Of a DNA stretch of 64,000 nucleotides, positions 49,790 through 57,749 are shown in pieces. Source of the stretch: Rhizoclosmatium globosum (taxonomy: Eukaryota; Chytridiomycota; Chytridiomycetes; Chytridiales; Chytriomycetaceae); NCBI GenBank assembly GCA_002104985.1, contig MCGO01000091.1:97526-161525 (forward strand), read 5' to 3'. The notes beneath the pieces are model-generated. The model was given only the letters and a program-made list of their open reading frames with translations. It made no database searches and was not told the origin of the DNA. A program made the translations under genes and the position numbers. Position 1 is the first letter of the stretch; every line of letters starts with the position of its first letter.

Positions 49790-52028
49790 AAGATATCTTT
49801 CTGGAACATGCAAACAATTAGAGCATCTTCTGGTTAGGATTAGGGCCGAGCTCATCTACTATGGAGGTTCAGCAATGGTAAGAGTGTTTACCAAATTCTT
49901 GACTCTTGTACACAAGACATCTACTATTCCTTCTGAATGGAGGAATGCCACTATTGTCCCAGTATACAAGAACAAGGGCTCTCCTTCTGACATTGCCATG
50001 CACCGCCCGATTGCTCTCACCTGCACTGGACGCCGCCTCTATGAACGTGTCCTGCTGCCAGAACTTGTGCACCTAGCCATAGCAACGTTAGATGACACTC
50101 AAGCTGGTTTCCGCCCCTCCCGTTCCACCTTGGATCAAGTCATGGTATTGCACGAAATCCTGTCTGGTGCCAAGGAAGCTTTTGCAGTGTTGCTGGACCT
50201 GAAGGCTGCATATGATATGGTGGACAGGGACATTCTTTGGAAAGAGCTGGAGACATACTTTGGAGTATCAGCTGCAGCCATTCAACGTCTTCAGGATCTG
50301 TTTGACAAGAATCAGAGTATGCTGGTTGTTGCTGGAAAGATGAGTATTCCCATACCCAATGCTCGTGGTTTACTCCAAGGGTCTACCCTCTCACCTATCC
50401 TCTTCAACTTCTTCATTGATCCTCTCTGCAGAAGACTCAAGGCCATAGAAATGCCCACCATTGCAGTCCATGGAGTGCGTGTGAATCGGTTATTGTTTGC
50501 AGATGACACTTCTCTGGTGGCATCAAACACAAGAGACATGGCCAAGTTGCTCAAGACCTGCGAAGACTGGAGTAGGGACGTTGGCATGCAGTTTGCTCCT
50601 CAGAAATGTGTTGTACTTGGGCCACCAATCAACAGGAGAGACGTTGCCTTGAAGATGTATGGAGTGGATTTGCCTTCAGAGACTAGTGCATTGTATCTTG
50701 GAGTCCCCTTCAACTCTTCAGGAATCTGCTGGAAAGAGATGGTATTGGCAAGAACTACTAAAGCCAAACAGGTCATTGCTTCTCTTGCTCCCATTGGATT
50801 CAATGCCAGAGGTTGGGCCCCTGCTGCTTCAGCCAGAATCTACAAGGCTTTCATCCGTCCTGTCATGGAGTATGGTCTTGCTCTCTATGGCCATGGTATG
50901 CCAGCCAATCTGTTGACCTACTATGAGCGAGTCCAAACTATGGCACTGCGAACATTGACGTCAACTCCAAGAAACACCTCCAAGGTTGCTCTCATGAAGT
51001 TACTCCAAGTAGAACCCATGTCCTATCGCGCAAAGATACTGAACTTGAATTGGGCTGCTCGTCTCAACTCCTCAGGTGATGAAGGAAACTTGGCTGTTAA
51101 AGTTTTTCACTATGCTATTCAGCCTGCTAGAACACCTCACAAGAACTCACTCCCAAAGCTTGCCATGCAGAACTCACTCTGGAACCATCCAGAAATCAAC
51201 AAGCCCCACCCGCAACTGCAACGTGCACCTCTTGCAGTCCAAGCAACACGACCTCTGCCTCTCCTGGAAAAGCAGAAGCTGAAGAAGCAAGCAATTGTGG
51301 ACTTGGCTGATCCAAAACCTGGGGGAGTTGGGGATGCAATTGAAGTTACCATGTCTGATCGAGTCAGGCCCTTTCTGCAGCCCAAATCTGGAATTTCAAG
51401 AGAAGACCGGTGGCTCTTACTTCAGTGGACTCTAGGCGCAGTGACTCGTCATGAAGAATGCAAAAAATGTACTGATATGCTTACCAGGGCCCATGCTGCT
51501 ACATGTTCTGGTGCTGACCTGTTGCTCAAGACTCTCCATGAAGATGTTCCACCACCACTCTGCAGGAGACACACTCGTATCGATGCTGTTCTGAACAAGT
51601 ACCGCTCTGTTGCTCCAAATAAATCCACTGCCTATTCCAGCTGTCTGATTGCCATCAAGCTGATTCTCACCAAGTGCCGAGGACTGCGCAGACGCCAAGA
51701 GGATGGCTACTGGACCAACCAAGACCAGTCTGACAATGAGGAACCACCACCAAGACCAGCTGCACCGCCACCGCCAAGATCTGCTGCTTCAATGATCCGC
51801 TCAGCAAGAAGTGCCAGGCTGGCCCAAGAAAGAAACAGACCGCGTGGGAGACCACCAAACCGCCCCAGGGATGTAGGAGGAGAAGGATGAGTTGCAGGGA
51901 GGATGTGTATTGGATATATTAGACAGGATGAGTTGATGTGTGTGTGATCATGATTGGAAGTGAAGTTATGGGATATGAATTATATTGAATTGGTTGAACA
52001 TGCGTGAATAAACTGCCATTGATACCGT
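49790..52028 (+). mobile_element. 5'-truncated non-LTR retrotransposon (LINE) ending at telomeric repeats
   Basis: Carries one reverse transcriptase ORF with no endonuclease domain upstream; the frame is open back to about 49790 without a start, typical of 5' truncation. The 3' UTR (51891-52028) runs directly into GTTAGGATTAGGGTTAGGG. No poly(A) tail, target-site duplication or LTR is visible. Confidence 0.75.
49875..51890 (+). CDS. LINE reverse transcriptase with C-terminal zinc knuckle-like motif
   Basis: RNA-directed DNA polymerase of a non-LTR element, 671 codons from the first ATG (true protein longer). RT blocks in order: WRNATIVPVYKNKG, RPIALTCTGRRLYERVL, QAGFRPSRSTLDQV, VLLDLKAAYDMVDR (first catalytic Asp), GLLQGSTLSPILFNFF, F-A-D-D-T-S-L (catalytic pair), and GMQFAPQKC/LGVPF in the thumb side. 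C-terminal HEECKKCTDMLTRAHAATC is a CCHC-type zinc motif seen in jockey-like fungal elements. The frame is intact across 2 kb, so the copy may be recent. The Arg/Pro-rich end is probably nucleic-acid binding. Confidence 0.88.
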   Translation: MVRVFTKFLTLVHKTSTIPSEWRNATIVPVYKNKGSPSDIAMHRPIALTCTGRRLYERVLLPELVHLAIATLDDTQAGFRPSRSTLDQVMVLHEILSGAKEAFAVLLDLKAAYDMVDRDILWKELETYFGVSAAAIQRLQDLFDKNQSMLVVAGKMSIPIPNARGLLQGSTLSPILFNFFIDPLCRRLKAIEMPTIAVHGVRVNRLLFADDTSLVASNTRDMAKLLKTCEDWSRDVGMQFAPQKCVVLGPPINRRDVALKMYGVDLPSETSALYLGVPFNSSGICWKEMVLARTTKAKQVIASLAPIGFNARGWAPAASARIYKAFIRPVMEYGLALYGHGMPANLLTYYERVQTMALRTLTSTPRNTSKVALMKLLQVEPMSYRAKILNLNWAARLNSSGDEGNLAVKVFHYAIQPARTPHKNSLPKLAMQNSLWNHPEINKPHPQLQRAPLAVQATRPLPLLEKQKLKKQAIVDLADPKPGGVGDAIEVTMSDRVRPFLQPKSGISREDRWLLLQWTLGAVTRHEECKKCTDMLTRAHAATCSGADLLLKTLHEDVPPPLCRRHTRIDAVLNKYRSVAPNKSTAYSSCLIAIKLILTKCRGLRRRQEDGYWTNQDQSDNEEPPPRPAAPPPPRSAASMIRSARSARLAQERNRPRGRPPNRPRDVGGEG

Positions 52029-52051
52029 TAGGATTAGGGTTAGGGTTAGGG
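52029..52051 (+). repeat. Interstitial telomeric repeat 1
   Basis: Degenerate then perfect TTAGGG units (GTTAGGATTAGGGTTAGGG) in the same orientation as the terminal telomere, immediately 3' of the LINE. Confidence 0.95.
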
Positions 52052-52221
52052 AATTGTTGTCTTCAAACAGATACAGTGTGTATGGAGACAACATCAAGAC
52101 AACAGTCGCAGCCTACAGTGCTCTTCCCCCAAAGGAGGAAGTACTCGAAGACATGCTCAAGCTTTCGACAAACAATCGACCAGAACGATTCGAGTTCTGG
52201 GAGCGTAGACTCGCAACCGCG
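52052..52221 (+). pseudogene. Gene fragment trapped between telomeric tracts
   Basis: A reading frame of about 55 codons (YSVYGDNIKTTVAAYSALPP ... NRPERFEFWERRLATAV) has normal coding composition but no start, stop or splice context. It is bounded on both sides by TTAGGG tracts. No family recognised. It looks like filler DNA captured at a former chromosome end. Confidence 0.5.
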
Positions 52222-52283
52222 GTTAGGGTTAGGGTAGGGTTATTTTGTTTTTTTTTTCAACATTCTTATGGGTTAGGGTTAGA
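52222..52283 (+). repeat. Interstitial telomeric repeat 2, split
   Basis: GGTTAGGGTTAGGGTAGGG at 52220-52238, then a T-rich spacer, then GGGTTAGGGTTAGAG at 52270-52284. Same orientation as the terminal telomere. Confidence 0.9.
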
Positions 52284-52434
52284 GTTTATACCCTTAGTGT
52301 TGGGATGGGTTAAGATGGTCAACTGGACCATACCTTCATAAATAGTCAAAACAACCAATATAACTCTTATTTCAACCTCAAAGAATGCTGTTAAGTGTTT
52401 GTTGGGGCCAGGTTTTAATTTGGGTTATGTCTTG
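52284..52434 (+). repeat. 151-bp subtelomeric block, copy 1
   Basis: Starts GTTTATACCCTTAGTGTTGG and ends GGGTTATGTCTTG, directly before a CAGACG/CAGATG microsatellite. It is almost identical to the blocks at 52695-52845 and 57424-57574, with a shortened one at 57281-57394. This copy is not followed by an element left end. Confidence 0.9.
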
Positions 52435-52581
52435 CAGACGCAGACGCAGACGCAGATGCAGATGCAGACGCAGATGCAGATGCAGAGCAGATGCAGACGC
52501 AGATGCAGACGCAGACGCAGACGCAGACGCAGATGCAGATGCAGACGCAGACGCAGATGCAGACGCAGATGCAGATGCAGA
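52435..52581 (+). repeat. CAGACG/CAGATG hexanucleotide microsatellite
   Basis: About 24 imperfect 6-bp units. One frame reads Asp-Ala repeats, one Arg/Cys and one Gln/Thr. Shorter versions (52846-52882, 57575-57611) precede elements B and C, where the Asp-Ala frame runs directly into the recombinase gene's first exon. Confidence 0.95.
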
Positions 52582-52694
52582 CTCCTATTCTCTAACTGCT
52601 CACTTATCAATAAAAGAACATTTATACATTAATTTTATACACTAAATAAACGTAAAAACACCATTTCCCACACCACTTTTTTCTGACCCATCCT
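52582..52694. other. Short unique spacer
   Basis: AT-rich spacer between the long microsatellite and the second 151-bp block; no gene seen. Confidence 0.5.
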
Positions 52695-52845
52695 GTTTAT
52701 ACCCTTAGTGTTGGGATGGGTTAAGATGGTCAACTGGACCATACCTTCATAAATAGTCAAAACAACCAATATAACTCTTATTTCAACCTCAAAGAATACT
52801 GTTAAGTGTTTGTTGGGGCCAGGTTTTAATTTGGGTTATGTCTTG
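52695..52845 (+). repeat. 151-bp subtelomeric block, copy 2 (left flank of element B)
   Basis: Same length and nearly the same sequence as copy 1, followed by a short CAGACG/CAGATG run (52846-52882) and then the left inverted repeat of element B. It probably acts as promoter and leader for the recombinase gene. TCTTGCAG at its end could be a splice acceptor for an Asp-Ala-coding first exon. Confidence 0.85.
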
Positions 52846-52882
52846 CAGACGCAGACGCAGATGCAGATGCAGATGCAGACGC

Positions 52883-53001
52883 TCAACAAGAGTTCAAATT
52901 AAAAGACGAGAACGAAAAGATGGATCAACAAGAAAGGTATGATTTGAGCGAGAACGGGAGCAGTGAGGTGAAATTTTGGAGACAGAGTGGGGGTGGGTCA
53001 A
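52883..53001 (+). repeat. Left terminal inverted repeat of element B
   Basis: Begins TCAACAAGAGTTCAAATTAA and ends GGGGGTGGGTCAA. It includes the start codon (52920), exon 1 and the first splice donor of the recombinase gene. Confidence 0.9.
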
Positions 53002-56000
53002 GGTTTGATCCTGTGGTCTGTGGGAATGGTTGGTCTAGGGTTGATGGGTTTGTGGCAAGAGTGAGTTGTTGATCAAGTTTGGAAATGTTGGTGTTGGTGT
53101 TGTGTGAGCTGTAGTTGGTTGTGTTGGGTGGTTGGATCATCAAATGATAGCTCTTGAAGTACTCTTTACAATCCATCTTAAAACTATCTGTCTATTCTCT
53201 ATTTTGAGGCAATTATTGCTGAAGTGTTGATTCTTGTTTGAAATTCAGACAAGAACTTTAAAATCATTTTCTGACTCTATGAAACAACAGATCCAAAGTT
53301 GAATGCCCCAACCCAGAGTGCAAAGACATTGCACCCTTCAACAACAAATTTGCTTTGGGAAAACATTATAGATTAGTCCACCAGAAGGTTGTTTCTGTTC
53401 GTTATTGGATAAATGACTACACAAGTGAGTGCTTTGATCTCTTTTCTTATTAAATACTAAACTTTGATTGGTTTGTTAGAAGAGGATGAGCTCACTTTAT
53501 TCCGAGGGATTCTGAGGACAATCTGTTTCACTGCAACAAGTGCAACCTTGCAGTAGACTTTCCCGAGAAGCTCCAAAGCCATGTCAAGAAAATGAAATGT
53601 GGTCTGACCCATCCTGCCAGATTTGGATTCATGTGCCTGGACTGCAACTATGTTTGTGTGTCTCAAAGTGCCATCAGGGTACACTGCAGGGCTGAACACC
53701 AAAAGAATCAGTATTGGGGGTACAGGCCAACTCAAGTTGTTAAACTATATGCACGGGTCTTTGGAATGTATAAGCCAGAAGAAGGATTTGATGCTCGCCA
53801 AAGAGCCAAGGAACTTAAAAGCCTTGCGCGTAAACAGAAACAGATCAAAAACACTGCTGGATCACGTTCGAGAGCTTACTTGTCTACTGGATTGGAAACT
53901 GCTGGTCTGATTGCCTCATCAAGCAAAACCAATACACCGTTCCTGAATAACGTAAGTGTTTTGGGGGGCCAAAAATTACCAGTTAACTTTTTCGGATTAG
54001 ATGGGATGGGACAAGTTAGTTTTTGGTATTGATGCCATCAAGAATCCAGCAAAGTACATTGCTATCTTGACAGAGACAAAGGACACCAAGACAGTGATTA
54101 TGTTGTGTCGTTTGTTCTTGGAAAAAGTCAATGAGTTGGCAACTTTACCTGGGACCCAACCGACACGTACAGCCATCAAAATGCTGGTCGCAAATCCACC
54201 AATGACACTGGGTATGCAGGAAAGGCTTTCAAGCCTATTGACGTGAAGGGACCATCCCAACGTATGCGAGAACTCTTGGGTTATTTGTCACAATGTTGAT
54301 TGCTCGTAAGCAAGGTGCCAACACAGGCACCAAAATGCCCAAGTTGCGTGATGATGTGAACGAAGCTGTTGAGGCATTGTTGGAGACACTTGATGTTCCC
54401 CTGCTTTGTAGAACTAATGCAGTCATTGAGAATCAGCAAGAAGCACTGATCAAGTTGTTGCGCATTGTTTTGTTTGAAGACATTGGCTTTGAAGGCCTCG
54501 ATACTGGTCGGATCCATTTGGTCGAAGAATACCTGTTGCTCAGGTTTTTACAGCCTGATGGCACATTTTGCAAAGAGCAACTCATGACTGGACCTTGTAC
54601 TCATTTCCTGTTTGCTTCTCGTTGCTAGTTTGGAATGGTGCCAAGAAATTGCTTCGTTTGGTTCATGGATGGCAAGAGCTGATAAGGACAAGTGAGGCAT
54701 ACTTGTTTTAAGTCTTTTATTCATATCTGTTAAAAACAAGGGAAATCAATCAAGTCATTGAGCTTGTCAGTTATGGAAAGCATAGTCTCCCCTATGCCAA
54801 AATGAAGCAGTTCAAGTCCACATGTGGATTAATCATGATGGGCAGCAATACAGCCAATCTATTAGCAAACATTGGGATTACAGTTTGCCTAATGAACCCA
54901 AGTTGGTTATCGATGGTCGCTTGGGTGTTTCAAAGACTATGTTCCGGGAAGGTCGAGCAAACTACTTTAGAGTGATCACAACAGAACTCAGTAATTTACT
55001 GTTTGGGATGGATGTTTCTGACTTCACGTTTGACTCAAAACGATTGACTGACAATGTCGCAAACTCAAGACCAGGCTACAGCTTCATGACAGAGCAAGCC
55101 AACAGCTCTACATTTAGTGAAGAAAATGGGAACAGACTTGAAATGCATATTAAAAAGACCAAGAACTTGAGGACTGACTTTTTTGAGCCCACAAGACTTA
55201 TCTACAAAACTGAGGCAATGGAGCTGTACACTGGTATTTAGTTTTTATTGGCTGCTGCATACATCTGAGCTCTTATCTTGTAGCTAAAGTTGACAACTTC
55301 ATTTCTTATTGATGCTGGTCTTGCCTGTTTTGCGGAATGCCTCCCCGAACAACAGAGTTCCAAATGACCACCATTGTGAATTCAGGTTTAGGCAAAAGAA
55401 ATTTGATGATTCTTGAACACAGATTGTGCATCAACTTGAGGTGAGTTGTCCCCTTGTTTTGAGTTAGGGCACTGAAGTTTGAAAAAGATACAACAAGTCG
55501 AGTGCCAACTCCGGATTTCATAAAGACTTGTTTCGGTTTGTTCCAGATGAGCTTGCACAGATTCTTGTAAAGTATCTGGTCTTTGTTTACCCACTCTACA
55601 TGTAAGCACTTGTAGTTATGGTTGACTACTGATAAAACGACAAAGTGCGTTCTGGGCTGACATGAGAAACCGCAAAAAGCTTACGTTCTTGACCCATGAA
55701 GATGAAATCCAAGCCAAGACTTATCTGTTTTTGAGAAACGGAATCCCTTGCAAAGTATCCAAATTGCATGGCTTGTACATTCAGAATTTCTGGAGCGTTT
55801 TTGGGGTAAATCTGGGAATCCGTCACACTCGACAAATGATGGCGTCATTTGCAGATCATATTGACTTTGAAGAGACAGCAGTGGCAGAAGTGAACACTAC
55901 TGTAAGTAGTCAATTTGGACATAGCTCTCAAGTGCATCAGAACAATTATGGGGCTACAACTGATGGAGCTGCCGTTATCCGTAAAATGAAGAGCATCTCT

Positions 56001-56620
56001 GATAAGTGGTGGAAGTGGTGCAGTTTGACGGGGGAGGGTGATTCCTCTTTGTATGCAGCTGGACCGCAAGTAGGTTCAGGTTCTGGGTCTCGCTCAGATT
56101 CAAGAGTGATTGAAGTTGACTTGGATGGCAGTAATGACAGTAATGACAGTGAGGTTGAGGGCAGTGAAGATGGTAGTGACAGTGTGGGGGCACTATTGTG
56201 GAAGAAGATGCAGATGATGAGATTTCGGAGGAGGGTCACGACAGTGTTTCTGAAGACGACCATGAAATCCAAGAGACAGAGAGTGATGCTGACTCCAAGG
56301 ATGAAAGTGCATTTGGTGATGATGAGATGCAACTTGATGGTGGTATCAGTGATGACCGCCACTCTATTGTTGATGCAGAGGAAGCAAAATCAAGTTCCGC
56401 TAAAGTAACAGACCAAGCAGGCACTGCAGGTGAATCAACCAATGACACCCGCCTTCACCCACGTTATCCCCGAGAATTTAATGATCCTGCATTGGCAAAC
56501 TTTTACTCCATGATTTACGAGTTTCTCGATGATCACGCTGAAGTTCTTGGATACAATAATACACCAAGTGAGGATGAAGCTTGGGCCACAGATTATGACA
56601 ATGATGATGATGATGAGTGA
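52920..56620 (+). pseudogene. Copy B of the zinc-finger tyrosine-recombinase-like gene (frame breaks)
   Basis: Exon plan as in copy C: first exon 52920-52936, and last exon ending with the stop at 56618-56620. Catalytic blocks are all present, including GIRHTRQMM and QFGHSSQVHQNNYG. Compared with C, single bases are missing near 53500 (TTTATTCC), 54180 (CAAAATGC), 54250 (a G in GAAGGGACC), 54627, 54850 (CTATTAG), 55305-55320 and 56190, breaking the frame repeatedly. All are one-base losses, mostly beside runs. So it is either a young pseudogene or an intact copy with consensus errors. The rest of B is almost identical to C. Confidence 0.75.
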
Positions 56621-56840
56621 CAGACTTAAGTGAATGAGTCTCTGTAGTCTAAAAATGGTGGACATCTTGGACAAGTCATGAAGCACATTAATTTATTTTC
56701 TTTCCACTTCATAATTAAAATTTCAGTCTGTCTTCTTTATTTGACAAAAGCTTTGACAGAGGAGAGTACTTTGTATTTGTAGTGTAAGACACCAGTAAGT
56801 CTTACAACCATATCTTACACGCAGTGAATACAACCATTTA

Positions 56841-56959
56841 TTGACCCACCCCCACTCTGTCTCCAAAATTTCACCTCACCGCTCCCGTTCTCGCTCAAAT
56901 CATACCTTTCTTGTTGATCCATCTTTTCGTTATTGTCTTTTAATTTGAACTCTTGTTGA
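56841..56959 (-). repeat. Right terminal inverted repeat of element B
   Basis: Reverse complement of 52883-53001 with about three differences, so it carries an antisense copy of the gene's exon 1 and splice donor. Confidence 0.9.
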
Positions 56960-57073
56960 AACTGTTGTGACTGTTGAAAGGTTGCTCAATGGTTCCAAGA
57001 GGGACTGAATTGTCAGCTTCTTTTGTTTTTGTTAAAGATTGACACACTCACCCTCCTTCTCAGTATCACCTGA

Positions 57074-57240
57074 AAATAGGATTATACTATTCCTTAATTC
57101 CAAGGTAGTCTATAGGTACAGCTTCAGATTAAGGAATAGGATTATACTAATCGTAAATAGGATTATACTATTCCTTAATTCCAAGGTAGTCTATAGGTAC
57201 AGCTTCAGATTAAGGAATAGGATTATACTAATCGTAAATA
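57074..57240. repeat. Two 81-bp tandem units related to the terminal satellite
   Basis: Unit core AATAGGATTATACTATTCC ... CAGATTAAGGAATAGGATTA is repeated twice plus a partial third. It shares the AAGGAATAGGAT and ATTCCTTAA parts with the 77-bp satellite at the chromosome end. Confidence 0.85.
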
Positions 57241-57280
57241 GGATTATACTATTCCTTAATTCCTTAGGGTTAGGGTCAGG

Positions 57281-57394
57281 GTTTATACCCTTAGTGTTGG
57301 GATGGGTTAAGATGGTCAACTGGACCATACCTTCATAAATAGTCAAAACAACCAATAGAACTCTTATTTCAACCTCAAAGAATACTGTTAAGTG
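57281..57394 (+). repeat. 151-bp subtelomeric block, truncated copy 3
   Basis: Matches the first 114 bp of the block, then breaks into degenerate telomeric sequence. Preceded by CCTTAGGGTTAGGGTCAGG. Confidence 0.85.
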
Positions 57395-57423
57395 GTTAAG
57401 ATTAGGGTTAAGGCTAGGTTAGG

Positions 57424-57574
57424 GTTTATACCCTTAGTGTTGGGATGGGTTAAGATGGTCAACTGGACCATACCTTCATAAATAGTCAAAACAACCAATA
57501 TAACTCTTATTTCAACCTCAAAGAATGCTGTTAAGTGTTTGTTGGGGCCAGGTTTTAATTTGGGTTATGTCTTG
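57424..57574 (+). repeat. 151-bp subtelomeric block, copy 4 (left flank of element C)
   Basis: Full-length block after a degenerate telomeric tract, followed by a short CAGACG/CAGATG run and the left inverted repeat of element C; same order as for element B. Confidence 0.9.
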
Positions 57575-57611
57575 CAGACGCAGACGCAGATGCAGATGCA
57601 GATGCAGACGC

Positions 57612-57749
57612 TCAACAAGAGTTCAAGTTAAAAGACGAGAACGAGAAGATGGATCAAGAAGAAAGGTATGAATCAAGCGAGAACAGGAGTAGTTAGGTGA
57701 AATTTCGGAGGGTGAGCGAGAGTGGGTCAATGAATGATATTCCATGGTT
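57612..57749 (+). repeat. Left terminal inverted repeat of element C
   Basis: Begins TCAACAAGAGTTCAAGTTAA and ends GATATTCCATGGTT. Contains the start codon (57649) and first splice donor of the gene. Confidence 0.88.

Larger units (their letters stand above)
52883..56959 (+). mobile_element. Element B: 4,077-bp TIR-bounded unit with a tyrosine-recombinase-like gene
   Basis: Bounded by 119-bp inverted repeats (52883-53001 and 56841-56959, about three mismatches). It contains one multi-exon gene on the plus strand. Same size and layout as element C. No target-site duplication could be defined because both left flanks are the same microsatellite. Confidence 0.75.
56960..57611. other. Spacer between elements B and C: satellite-like repeat, telomeric scraps, 151-bp blocks
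   Basis: No gene. In order it holds about 100 bp of unique sequence, a two-unit tandem repeat (57074-57240), degenerate telomeric units (57264-57280, 57399-57423), a shortened (57281-57394) and a full (57424-57574) 151-bp block, and a CAGACG/CAGATG run. Confidence 0.85.

Noticed and set aside
49832..49846. GGTTAGGATTAGGGC as an interstitial telomere at the LINE 5' edge
   Set aside because: It lies inside the continuous RT reading frame (LVRIRAELIYYGG) that matches the family, so it is coding sequence.
52385..52645. Arg/Cys then Asp-Ala repeat ORF
   Set aside because: Produced by translating the CAGACG/CAGATG microsatellite; no independent start, domain or paralogue.
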